DNA from: Streptomyces glomeratus
Lineage (GTDB): Bacteria; Actinomycetota; Actinomycetes; Streptomycetales; Streptomycetaceae
Direction: 5' to 3'
Length of the DNA: 64,000 nucleotides
NCBI RefSeq assembly: GCF_021462825.1
Contig: NZ_JAKEEB010000019.1
Location: forward strand, 1-64,000
The notes beneath the pieces were generated by a model. The model was not told the DNA's origin. It saw only the letters and a program-made list of their open reading frames with translations, and did no database searches. This document shows, one piece after another, positions 1-7,736 of the stretch; within the stretch, counting starts at the first letter, position 1, and each line of letters begins with the position of its first letter. Position numbers and translations under genes: made by a program.

Positions 1-36
1 GTAGTGATACGGCGGCCGGGTTGTCAGTTTCATAGT

Positions 37-155
37 GTTTCGGTGGTCATAGCGTGAGGGAAACGCCCGGTTACATTTCGAACCCGGAAGCTAAGCCTTA
101 CAGCGCCGATGGTACTGCAGGGGGGACCCTGTGGGAGAGTAGGACGCCGCCGAAC
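37..155 (+). rRNA. rrf: 5S ribosomal RNA
   Basis: The stretch is a complete 5S rRNA of about 119 nt. It carries the conserved internal blocks CGAACCCGGAAG and GGGAGAGTAGG, and its first and last bases pair as helix I (GTTTCGGTGG near 37 with CCGCCGAAC near 147-155). It is followed at once by a strong hairpin. The 36 bases before it would be the 23S-5S spacer, so the window opens at the 3' end of an rRNA operon. End positions are uncertain by one or two bases. Confidence 0.95.
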
Positions 156-163
156 AATTCTTG

Positions 164-199
164 AGAAAGCCCCCGTGCCAGTCGGCACGGGGGCTTTCT
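164..199 (+). terminator. rRNA operon terminator hairpin
   Basis: A perfect 16-bp stem (164-179 paired with 184-199) closes a four-base loop directly after the 5S gene. It has no long U-tract, as is usual in Streptomyces. It also lies beyond the 3' end of the converging DUF58 gene and could stop that transcript too. Confidence 0.9.
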
Positions 200-238
200 G
201 CGTTTTGGGGTCAGGGCCGGAGGCACCGGCCCTGACGC

Positions 239-1549
239 TCAGAGTCGGCCCGCCGCCTTCAAGGCCAGGTAGGCGTCCGCCAGTGCCGGCGGCAGATCCT
301 CGGGTGTCGCGTCCACGACGGTGACGCCATGGCGCCGTAGCTGTTCTGCCGTGCGGGTGCGCTCGGTCTGGGCCCGGGCCGCCGCCGCGGCCTCGTACAC
401 CGCATCGGCGCTGCCGCGCGCTGTGGCCATCTGGGCGATATGCGGATCGGCGACCGAGGCGACCAGTACCGTGTGGCGTTGACTGAGGCGGGACAGCGCC
501 GGCAGCAGCTCCTCCTCCACGGGCGCCGTCTCGAGCGTGGTCAGCAGGACGATCAGGGAGCGGCGCGGTGCCGTGCGGAGCGCGGTTGCCGTCAGTCCGC
601 GGGCGTCCGTTTCGATGAGTTCCGGCTCCAGCGTCGCCATCGCGTTGACCAGTGCCGGCAGCAGCTCACGGGACGCCCGGCCCTGGACCAGGGCGCGCAC
701 CCGGCGATCGTAGGCCAGCAGGTCCACTCGGTCACCGGCCCGGGAAGCCAGGGCGGCCAGCAGCAGCGCCGCGTCCATGGAGGCGTCCAGGCGCGGCGCG
801 TCGCCGACCCGTCCGGCGGACGTTCGGCCCGTGTCCAGAACCAGCAGGATGTGGCGGTCGCGTTCCGGCCGCCAGGTGCGTACTGCGACCGTGGTCTGGC
901 GGGCCGTGGCGCGCCAGTCGATGGAGCGAGTGTCGTCGCCAGGGACGTAGTCGCGCAGACTGTCGAACTCCGTGCCCTCGCCGCGGATCAACACGCTGGT
1001 CCGGCCGTCCAGTTCACGGAGGCGGGCCAGCTTGGAGGGAAGGTGCTTGCGGCTGGCGAAGGGTGGCAGGACCCGCACCGTCCAGGGGACCTTGTGGGTG
1101 CCCTGGCGGGAGAGGAGGCCGAGGGGTCCGTAGGAGCGGATCGCGACGCGGTCCGCCTGCCGGTCGCCCCGGCGGGTCGGGGTGAGACGGGTCGTGACCC
1201 GGCGGCGCTCACCCGGAGGGACCGTCAGACGATGGCGGGACGCGGCCACTTCGGTTCCCGGCTGCCAGCTGCTGGGCGGCCATGCGTCGCGGAGATGGGC
1301 GCGCAGGGGACGGCGGGAGGGGTTGGTGACCGTGAGCGTCACGTCGGCGGCCTCGCCCAGGCGTACGGAGGTGTCGCCGGACCGGGTCAGGCCGAGGCGG
1401 CGTACGGGCGCGGCCAGCGCGAAGTCACAGGCGCAGGCCAGGGCCAGCGGGCCGTTGACGGCGAGGATGCCCGTCCAGTCGGGTGCCCAGATGCCGACGG
1501 GGAGGGTGCCGAGTGCCGCGAGAAGCGCGGCTCGTCCGGTGAGTGCCAT
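239..1549 (-). CDS. DUF58 domain-containing protein
   Basis: A protein of 436 residues. The DUF58 signature lies at about residues 199-230: an Arg-Asp-Tyr..Gly-Asp-Asp stretch followed by Ile-Asp-Trp-Arg and Arg-Thr-Trp. A von Willebrand A-like region follows with the LVLDTGRTSAG segment. Two hydrophobic stretches at the N-terminus (about 5-20 and 28-47) suggest membrane anchoring. DUF58 proteins are regularly encoded beside MoxR AAA+ ATPases and are thought to be their partners in maturation or assembly of envelope proteins; the substrate is unknown. The ATG start shares one base with the end of the moxR-like gene, so translation is probably coupled. It is the last gene of the operon that starts at 5750. 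Confidence 0.9.
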   Translation of the reverse strand: MALTGRAALLAALGTLPVGIWAPDWTGILAVNGPLALACACDFALAAPVRRLGLTRSGDTSVRLGEAADVTLTVTNPSRRPLRAHLRDAWPPSSWQPGTEVAASRHRLTVPPGERRRVTTRLTPTRRGDRQADRVAIRSYGPLGLLSRQGTHKVPWTVRVLPPFASRKHLPSKLARLRELDGRTSVLIRGEGTEFDSLRDYVPGDDTRSIDWRATARQTTVAVRTWRPERDRHILLVLDTGRTSAGRVGDAPRLDASMDAALLLAALASRAGDRVDLLAYDRRVRALVQGRASRELLPALVNAMATLEPELIETDARGLTATALRTAPRRSLIVLLTTLETAPVEEELLPALSRLSQRHTVLVASVADPHIAQMATARGSADAVYEAAAAARAQTERTRTAEQLRRHGVTVVDATPEDLPPALADAYLALKAAGRL

Positions 1550-2541
1550 CAGCGGGGCACGGGGACGTGGGCGAGGATCGCGTTGATGACGGAGTCCGCG
1601 GTCACGCCTTCCATCTCGGCCTCCGGGCGGAGTTGCACCCGGTGACGGAGCGTCGGAAGAGCCAGGGCCTTCACGTCGTCGGGGATGACGTAGTCACGGC
1701 CCGTCAGCCAGGCCCAGGCCCGGGAGGTTGCCAGGAGAGCGGTCGCGCCGCGCGGGGACACACCGAGGGTGAGCGACGGCGAATCGCGGGTGGCACGGCA
1801 GATGTCCACCACGTAGGCGGTGATCTCGGGGGACACCGTCGTCTTGGCGACGGCGGCGCGTGCCGCCTCGAGGTCGGCGGCGCTCGCCACCGGGCGTACG
1901 CCGGCGGCGCGCAGGTCGCGAGGATTGAAGCCGGCGGCGTGACGGGTGAGGACGTCGATCTCGTCCTGCCGGGACGGCAGAGGGATCGTCAGTTTGACCA
2001 GGAAACGGTCCAGTTGGGCTTCCGGGAGGGGATAGGTGCCCTCGTACTCGACCGGGTTCTGGGTCGCGGCGACCAGGAACGGCTCGGGGAGCGGGCGCGG
2101 GGTGCCGTCGACCGTGACCTGACGCTCCTCCATGGCTTCGAGGAGGGACGACTGCGTCTTCGGCGGGGTTCGGTTGATCTCGTCCGCGAGCAGCAGGTTG
2201 GTGAAGACGGGCCCGGGCTGGAAGGAGAACTCCGCGGTCCGTGCGTCGTAGACGAGGGATCCGGTGACATCGCTCGGCATCAGGTCCGGTGTGAACTGGA
2301 CGCGCTTGGTGTCGAGTTCGAGTGCGGCGGAGAGAGTGCGGACGAGGAGGGTCTTGGCGACCCCGGGGACCCCTTCGAGGAGCACGTGTCCGCGGCACAG
2401 GAGGGCCACGACGAGACCGGTGACTGCGGGGTCCTGGCCGACCACGGCTTTGGCGATCTCGGCGCGCAGAGCCTCCAGAGAGGCCCGGACGGCGTCCGGA
2501 TCCCCGGTGTGCCCGGCTTTGTCAGTGGTCGGGTCCATCAT
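1549..2541 (-). CDS. MoxR-family AAA+ ATPase
   Basis: A cytoplasmic AAA+ ATPase of 330 residues. Walker A is GVPGVAKT at 57-64, Walker B is LLLADEIN at about 117-124, and sensor 1 is ATQNPVEYEGTYPLPEAQLD with the Arg of DRF just after. MoxR proteins act as chaperones that help activate or assemble metal- or envelope-associated complexes, usually with a DUF58 partner; here that partner is encoded immediately downstream. The start ATG overlaps the stop of the upstream DUF4350 gene as ATGA. Length and motifs are typical for the family. The physiological substrate cannot be told from sequence. Confidence 0.93.
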   Translation of the reverse strand: MMDPTTDKAGHTGDPDAVRASLEALRAEIAKAVVGQDPAVTGLVVALLCRGHVLLEGVPGVAKTLLVRTLSAALELDTKRVQFTPDLMPSDVTGSLVYDARTAEFSFQPGPVFTNLLLADEINRTPPKTQSSLLEAMEERQVTVDGTPRPLPEPFLVAATQNPVEYEGTYPLPEAQLDRFLVKLTIPLPSRQDEIDVLTRHAAGFNPRDLRAAGVRPVASAADLEAARAAVAKTTVSPEITAYVVDICRATRDSPSLTLGVSPRGATALLATSRAWAWLTGRDYVIPDDVKALALPTLRHRVQLRPEAEMEGVTADSVINAILAHVPVPR

Positions 2542-3728
2542 GGACGGCGTACCTCTCTTTCGAGGGCGTCGAGTTGGTCGGCGAGTGCGATCAGGGCCGC
2601 GTCGTCGCCGGGCGGCGGGCCGAAGAGGAGGGAGTGCCGGGACTGTCCGTCACCGTGGAGGTGTGCGGAGAGCGCCGGGAGCAGGGCCTCGGGCGCATGC
2701 GCCTGGGCGAGGGGGATGCCCACCAGGGCGGCGAGGCGGGTGCGAGTGGTGGAGCGCAGAGCGGCGGCCGCGCGGTCGCGGGCACGCGACTTGCGGTAGA
2801 GGCGGGCGCGGCCTTCGACGGTTTCGGAGGCGCGGATCGCGACGGGAAGTCTCTCGGGGACGAGCGGGCCCAGTCGGCGGGCCCGCCAGAGGGCGGCCAA
2901 GGCCGCCGCGATGAAGAGTTGCAGTGTGCCCCACAGCCAGCCCGAGGGGAGCAGGTCGAAGAAGCTGCGGCTGCCCGAGTCGGTGGCCGAGGTGTCGGAG
3001 AGCGAGGGGAGGTACCAGACCAAGTGGGAGCGAGAGCCGAGCAGTTGGAGGGCGAGGGAGGCGTTGCCCTGCTCGTCGAGGTGGTTGTTGTAGAGGATGT
3101 CGGGCGCGCCGAGGACGACGGTGTCGCCGCTTCCGGATGCGGCCGGGAGCCGCACCAGGGTGGGCAGGCCGTCGCTGGGGTAACAGCGGTCGGCGTGGGC
3201 GCCGGCCGTGAGGTAGCGGACCCCGCCCGTGTGGGCGGTGCCCGCGCGCCGGGCGGCGGGGAGCGCGCAGCGGGGACTCAGCAGCCAGTCGAAGCTGGGT
3301 GCGGGGTCCGCCGAGACGCCCGGGGCGAGGCCGCCGGCGGAGGTCTCGGGCGCGATCAGGACCGTGCGTCCCCCGGAGTTCTGCGTCGCCTGCTGCAGAC
3401 CGCTTTGTTGATGGCGCGTCAGAAGATCCGGCGCGGCGACGAGAAGAGTGGTGTCGGGGCCGGCGGCGGAGCGCGCCGCGTCGAGCGTGGTGACCACCCG
3501 GGTCGAGACACCGCGTTCGGCGAGGAGTGCGGCGACGGCGTGACTGCCGTAGGGGTCGGCCGAGCGCGGGTCGAGGCGGCCGTGGTGGGCGCTGGAGCGG
3601 ACGACGGCGATCACGACGGCGGCGACCAGCACGAGTACGGCGGCGAGCAGCAGTCCGCGCGAACGGGTCCACACCTGGCGGGCGGTGGGCGAGACGGACG
3701 TGGCGGGGAGCGTGGCCTGGGATGTCAT
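2538..3728 (-). CDS. DUF4350 domain-containing membrane protein
   Basis: A protein of 396 residues. An N-terminal membrane segment lies at about 21-40, after a short basic stretch (TRSRGLL). A large extracytoplasmic part begins with the DUF4350 pattern (DPRSADPYGSHAVAALLAERG). A second hydrophobic segment occurs near 265-285 (WLWGTLQLFIAAALAALW). The open frame continues upstream to 4160, but the start at 3728 was chosen because it forms an ATGA overlap with the preceding DUF4129 gene and puts the membrane segment at the N-terminus. DUF4350 proteins are constant neighbours of MoxR/DUF58/DUF4129 in actinobacteria. A role in the same membrane complex is inferred from context only. Confidence 0.87.
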   Translation of the reverse strand: MTSQATLPATSVSPTARQVWTRSRGLLLAAVLVLVAAVVIAVVRSSAHHGRLDPRSADPYGSHAVAALLAERGVSTRVVTTLDAARSAAGPDTTLLVAAPDLLTRHQQSGLQQATQNSGGRTVLIAPETSAGGLAPGVSADPAPSFDWLLSPRCALPAARRAGTAHTGGVRYLTAGAHADRCYPSDGLPTLVRLPAASGSGDTVVLGAPDILYNNHLDEQGNASLALQLLGSRSHLVWYLPSLSDTSATDSGSRSFFDLLPSGWLWGTLQLFIAAALAALWRARRLGPLVPERLPVAIRASETVEGRARLYRKSRARDRAAAALRSTTRTRLAALVGIPLAQAHAPEALLPALSAHLHGDGQSRHSLLFGPPPGDDAALIALADQLDALEREVRRP

Positions 3729-4441
3729 CCGGCGGCTCCCGAGCGGGCGCCGGGGGCTGTGGTGGGGGCGCTGTCGGTGAGCTGGGGCCTGGTGCGCTCG
3801 AGGTCGTCGTCGAGGTCGGCGAGCCGGCGGTACGTTCCTTCGGCCGCGGCCCGGCCGCCGTATGTGACGTCGTCGAAGTCCCGTGAGGCCACCCGCAGTC
3901 GGTCTGCGTGGTCGGGGAGTGCGCGGCCGGCCTCGATGGCGGCCTCGTCGGCGGTACGGCCGGGGCGTACCTCGAGCAGGGCGCGTTCCTCCAGGGAGCG
4001 GACGACGGCGCGCATGCGTTCCTGGACCGCCTGGTTCCAGTGGCTCTGGGCGGCGTGCGCCTCGGCGGCCGCGCGGTGCTCGGCGGCGCTCTTGGGGCGG
4101 TCCTCGAAGAGGGCGGCGGACGAGGTGGGCATGCGGCGCGGGGTGCCCAGGCGCCACCACAGGGCCCCTATGAGCGCGAGGACCGCCAGGGCGATGACGA
4201 GCAGGCCGACGAAGCCGCCCGGCGCCGCGGACGAGGCGGTGTCGAAGAGGCCGCCGACCCAGTCCCAGAAGGCGTTCAGGGCCCGCTGCAGCAGGCTTGG
4301 GTCGCTCTCGTGGTACATCCGCTTGGACAGCTCACGCCGAGCCGCCTCCCGCGCCGGGTCGCGCGGGATCGTGATCGGTGGCTGGTCGCCCGAGCGCCAC
4401 AGCACCGGCACGACCTTCCCCACTCCCCCCGTCGGGCTCAC
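3725..4441 (-). CDS. DUF4129 domain-containing membrane protein
   Basis: A protein of 238 residues. One clear transmembrane helix (GFVGLLVIALAVLALIGALWW) lies at about 75-95. A C-terminal cytoplasmic part carries the DUF4129 pattern: a GRTADEAA helix, then DFDDVTYGGRAA. The start is GTG at 4441; an ATG at 4446 in another register is closed at once by a stop. It lies four bases from the end of the upstream membrane-protein gene and overlaps the next gene by ATGA. Function is unknown. Association with the MoxR/DUF58 module suggests a membrane component of that system. Confidence 0.87.
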   Translation of the reverse strand: MSPTGGVGKVVPVLWRSGDQPPITIPRDPAREAARRELSKRMYHESDPSLLQRALNAFWDWVGGLFDTASSAAPGGFVGLLVIALAVLALIGALWWRLGTPRRMPTSSAALFEDRPKSAAEHRAAAEAHAAQSHWNQAVQERMRAVVRSLEERALLEVRPGRTADEAAIEAGRALPDHADRLRVASRDFDDVTYGGRAAAEGTYRRLADLDDDLERTRPQLTDSAPTTAPGARSGAAG

Positions 4442-4445
4442 CCCA

Positions 4446-5750
4446 TCAGCTCCCCGGGGTGGCGTCGGTGACGGCGGCGTTGTAGCTCTGGACGCCTGCG
4501 GCGCGGGCCAGGTCGAGGTCGAGGGCCTCGCGGCGGATGCGCTGGTCGATGTAGAGCAGCACGGTCACGCCGGCGCTGATCGGGAAGGTGAGCGTGCGCC
4601 CGATCACCGAGCCGATACCGCTGATGATCAGGAACGTCCAGCCGGGGCCGTCTCCGGTGCCGTTGAAGAGGCCGCTCATGCCGTCACCGCTGAGGATGCC
4701 GGCGATGACGGCGAAGGGGATGACGACCAGCGACCCCACGATGCCCGCGATGATCTGGGCGAGGGCCTGAATGCTGCTGACGCGCCACCACGAGCCGCGC
4801 ATCAGCTTGGCGGAGCGGCTCATCGATGTGCGGATGCTCTGCTTCTCGAGCATCAGCGCGGGCGAGGCGAGCGAGAAACGCATCATGATCCATGTGGCGA
4901 CCACCGCGGCGCCGAGGCCGCCGAGGACCGCCAGCGAGACGCCCGCGGCGGTCGAGCCGCCCGCCGCGATGAGGATGCCGGGCACCGTGCCGACGGCGAA
5001 GATCGTGAGGGCGATGAGCGGCAGCAGGAGCGTCAGTCCGGCCAGCTTCAGCAGCTGCGGGCGGGCGTCGCGCCAGGCCTCCGCTATGGTCACCGACTTG
5101 CCGAGCACCGCCCGGCTGGTGACGGTCGTGAGCAGGGCGGTCGCCACGATGGTGCCGATCAGGGTCACCAGGAAGACCACGCCGGAGCTCAGCAGCACCC
5201 CGCCCATGGCGCGGCCCACCTCGCGTGCGGAGGAACTGGGGTCGCTGAGGGTCTCCGCGGTGGCGCGGTCGTCGAGGACCAGCTTCTGGAACAGGATGGC
5301 GACGATCTCCGTGAAGACGGAGACGCCCAGCGCGATGCCGAGGACCGAGCGCCAGTGGGTGCGCATGGTGGAGACGGCGCCGTCGAGGATCTCGCCGACC
5401 CCGAGCGGCCTCAGCGGGATCACACCGGGTTTGGCGGCGGCCGGCGGCCCCCAGGGAGCTCCCCAGCCGCCGTGACCGCCGACGGGAGCCCCGTGGCCGC
5501 CGGGACCGGTGGGCGGGGCACCCCAGCCCGCTCCGGGCGGAGGCGTCGGGACCTGACCGGGAACCTGAGGGTGCGGAGCGCTCCACTGCCCGGGCGGGGG
5601 CTGCTGCCTGGACCACTGCGTCGGCGTCTGCGGCTGATCGCCACCGCCTTGGCCCGAGGGCTGCTCCGGGGGCTGCGCGCCGGTGGCGTCCGGCTGCGTC
5701 CCCTCGGAGGGGGCAGATCCGGGCGAAGCCCAGCCCGGAGTGTCATTCAT
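4446..5750 (-). CDS. Proline/glycine-rich multi-pass membrane protein (GPDPase membrane-domain type)
   Basis: A protein of 434 residues. Residues 1 to about 130 are a disordered Pro/Gly/Gln/Trp-rich cytoplasmic tail. Six or so hydrophobic helices follow (for example GVVFLVTLIGTIVATALLT, LTLLLPLIALTIFAVG and VIPFAVIAGIL). The membrane part resembles the domain found at the N-terminus of some glycerophosphodiester phosphodiesterases, but no catalytic phosphodiesterase domain is present. The ATG at 5750 was chosen for its GGAGCG ribosome site; the open frame extends much further upstream over mtnA and that part is spurious. It is the first gene of the operon running to 239 and is divergent from mtnA. 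Confidence 0.85.
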   Translation of the reverse strand: MNDTPGWASPGSAPSEGTQPDATGAQPPEQPSGQGGGDQPQTPTQWSRQQPPPGQWSAPHPQVPGQVPTPPPGAGWGAPPTGPGGHGAPVGGHGGWGAPWGPPAAAKPGVIPLRPLGVGEILDGAVSTMRTHWRSVLGIALGVSVFTEIVAILFQKLVLDDRATAETLSDPSSSAREVGRAMGGVLLSSGVVFLVTLIGTIVATALLTTVTSRAVLGKSVTIAEAWRDARPQLLKLAGLTLLLPLIALTIFAVGTVPGILIAAGGSTAAGVSLAVLGGLGAAVVATWIMMRFSLASPALMLEKQSIRTSMSRSAKLMRGSWWRVSSIQALAQIIAGIVGSLVVIPFAVIAGILSGDGMSGLFNGTGDGPGWTFLIISGIGSVIGRTLTFPISAGVTVLLYIDQRIRREALDLDLARAAGVQSYNAAVTDATPGS

Positions 5751-5891
5751 CGTCGCTCCTTCACGGTGCCCGCTCCGCGGATGCGGCGGCGAGTTGGCAG
5801 ACATCGTGCCACGCTGCGTCCGGTGGGGGACCAGGGGTGGTGTGGGCTGTACACCTTCAATTGTCGGCCGGTTACGGGGCAGACTGACCGC

Positions 5892-7037
5892 ATGGCTGAT
5901 CAGTACGCGCGAGCAGACGAGGACAACCAGTCGGCGGAGATGCCCGCGATCCGTTGGGAGGAGCCGCCCGAAGGGCCCGTACTGGTCCTTCTCGACCAGC
6001 GCAGACTGCCGGCCGAGGAGGTCGAGCTCGTGTGTACGGACGCGTCCGCGCTGGTGGACGCGATCCGCACGCTCGCCGTGCGGGGGGCGCCGCTGCTGGG
6101 GATCGCCGGGGCGTACGGTGTCGCGCTCGCCGCGGCGCGTGGCTTCGACGTGGAGGAGGCCGCCGCCGCGCTGGCGGGTGCCCGGCCGACCGCGGTGAAT
6201 CTCGCCGTCGGCGTGCGCAGGGCCCAGGCCGCGTACCGGGCCGCGGTCGCGGGGGGCGGTGACCGGGGTCAGGCCGCCGAGGCGACGCTGGCCGCGGCGC
6301 GCGCACTGCACCAGGAGGACGCCGCGGCCAGCGCGCGGATGGCGCGGCACGGTCTGGCGCTGCTGGAGGAGTTGTTGCCGGGCGGCGGGCACCGGGTGCT
6401 GACCCACTGCAACACCGGCGCACTGGTGTCCGGCGGTGAGGGCACGGCGTTCGCGGTGGCGCTGGCGGCACACCGGGCGGGGCGGCTGCGCAGGCTGTGG
6501 GTGGACGAGACGCGGCCTTTGCTGCAAGGTGCTCGCTTGACGGCGTACGAGGCGGCCCGCAACGGGATGGCGTACACCTTGCTCACGGACAACGCGGCCG
6601 GTTCGCTGTTCGCGGCGGGCGAGGTGGACGCCGTGCTGATCGGGGCGGACCGGATCGCCGCCGACGGTTCGGTGGCGAACAAGGTGGGGAGCTATCCGCT
6701 CGCCGTACTCGCCAGGTACCACCATGTGCCGTTCATCGTGGTGGCACCGGTGACGACGGTGGATCCGGGCACGCCCGACGGGGCGTCCATCGAGGTGGAG
6801 CAGCGGGCCGGACACGAGGTGACGGAGGTCACCGCGCCCCGGGTTCCGGTGGCGGGAGCGGAGGCGGGAGGCGGGATACCGGTGGCACCCCTGGGGACCC
6901 AGGCGTACAACCCGGCGTTCGACGTGACGCCGCCCGAGTTGGTGACGGCGATCGTCACCGAGGAAGGTGTCGTTTCCCCTGTGACCGCCGATGCACTCGC
7001 TGCGCTGTGTGACAGGTCACGCCAGGTAACAATTTAG
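5892..7037 (+). CDS. mtnA: S-methyl-5-thioribose-1-phosphate isomerase
   Basis: A protein of 381 residues of the eIF2B-like isomerase family. It converts methylthioribose-1-phosphate to methylthioribulose-1-phosphate in the methionine salvage pathway. Diagnostic segments are AVRGAPLLGIAGAYG, the catalytic Cys region VLTHCNTGAL, and the Asp-bearing segment VLIGADRIAADGSVANKVG. The ATG at 5892 follows a weak ribosome site; a later ATG (MPAIRW, 5940) is possible because homologs often begin near it. No SAM riboswitch was seen in the 141-bp divergent gap upstream. The stop is followed eight bases later by mtrA. Confidence 0.95.
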   Translation: MADQYARADEDNQSAEMPAIRWEEPPEGPVLVLLDQRRLPAEEVELVCTDASALVDAIRTLAVRGAPLLGIAGAYGVALAAARGFDVEEAAAALAGARPTAVNLAVGVRRAQAAYRAAVAGGGDRGQAAEATLAAARALHQEDAAASARMARHGLALLEELLPGGGHRVLTHCNTGALVSGGEGTAFAVALAAHRAGRLRRLWVDETRPLLQGARLTAYEAARNGMAYTLLTDNAAGSLFAAGEVDAVLIGADRIAADGSVANKVGSYPLAVLARYHHVPFIVVAPVTTVDPGTPDGASIEVEQRAGHEVTEVTAPRVPVAGAEAGGGIPVAPLGTQAYNPAFDVTPPELVTAIVTEEGVVSPVTADALAALCDRSRQVTI

Positions 7038-7041
7038 TTAA
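7025..7041 (+). promoter_or_regulatory. Possible OmpR-type direct-repeat site before mtrA
   Basis: GGTAA (7025-7029) and GTTAA (7037-7041) form a direct-repeat-like pair with a 12-bp period that ends just before the mtrA start codon. OmpR/PhoB-type regulators, which include MtrA, bind repeats of about 10-11 bp. An autoregulatory MtrA site is therefore a reasonable guess, but it has not been matched against a tested motif. Confidence 0.35.
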
Positions 7042-7045
7042 TGGG

Positions 7046-7735
7046 ATGATGTGGTCCATGAAGGGACGAGTCCTTGTCGTCGACGACGACACCGCACTGG
7101 CCGAGATGCTCGGCATCGTGCTGCGTGGTGAAGGTTTTGAGCCGTCTTTCGTAGCTGACGGCGACAAGGCGCTGGCCGCTTTCCGCGAGACCAAGCCCGA
7201 TCTTGTGCTGCTCGACCTGATGCTGCCCGGACGGGACGGTATCGAGGTGTGCCGCCTGATCAGGGCGGAGTCAGGCGTGCCGATCGTGATGCTCACCGCC
7301 AAGAGCGACACCGTGGACGTGGTGGTCGGCCTCGAGTCGGGCGCGGACGACTACATCGTCAAGCCGTTCAAGCCGAAGGAGCTGGTGGCCCGGATCCGGG
7401 CGCGGCTGCGCAGGTCGGAGGAGCCGGCGCCCGAGCAGCTCTCCATCGGTGACCTGGTCATCGACGTGGCCGGTCACTCGGTGAAGCGGGACGGGCAGTC
7501 GATCGCGCTGACGCCCCTGGAGTTCGATCTGCTGGTGGCGCTGGCGCGCAAGCCGTGGCAGGTGTTCACCCGCGAGGTCCTGCTCGAGCAGGTCTGGGGC
7601 TACCGCCATGCGGCGGACACCCGTCTCGTCAACGTGCACGTCCAGCGGCTGCGCTCCAAGGTCGAGAAGGACCCGGAAAGGCCGGAAATCGTAGTGACCG
7701 TCCGTGGCGTCGGTTACAAGGCCGGACCGAGCTGA
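7046..7735 (+). CDS. mtrA: Two-component response regulator MtrA
   Basis: A 229-residue OmpR-family regulator. The receiver domain (about 6-120) has the acidic pair in VVDDD, the phosphorylatable Asp57 in DLVLLDLMLPG and Lys of VKPFKP. The winged-helix DNA-binding domain (about 135-227) includes LTPLEFDLLVAL and the recognition part TRLVNVHVQRLRSKVE. The sequence is almost that of S. coelicolor MtrA, including the MM..MKGRVLVVDDD start. MtrA controls sporulation and antibiotic-cluster genes in Streptomyces and is phosphorylated by MtrB. The operon continues with mtrB and lpqB. Confidence 0.98.
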   Translation: MMWSMKGRVLVVDDDTALAEMLGIVLRGEGFEPSFVADGDKALAAFRETKPDLVLLDLMLPGRDGIEVCRLIRAESGVPIVMLTAKSDTVDVVVGLESGADDYIVKPFKPKELVARIRARLRRSEEPAPEQLSIGDLVIDVAGHSVKRDGQSIALTPLEFDLLVALARKPWQVFTREVLLEQVWGYRHAADTRLVNVHVQRLRSKVEKDPERPEIVVTVRGVGYKAGPS

Positions 7736-7736
7736 C

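Noticed and set aside
2574..5891. A plus-strand open frame running through the MoxR operon into mtnA
   Set aside because: Only the part from 5892 matches a protein family; the remainder is antisense to four well-supported genes.
5751..5891. SAM riboswitch upstream of mtnA
   Set aside because: The gap is only 141 bp and shows none of the conserved SAM-I or SAM-II helices.
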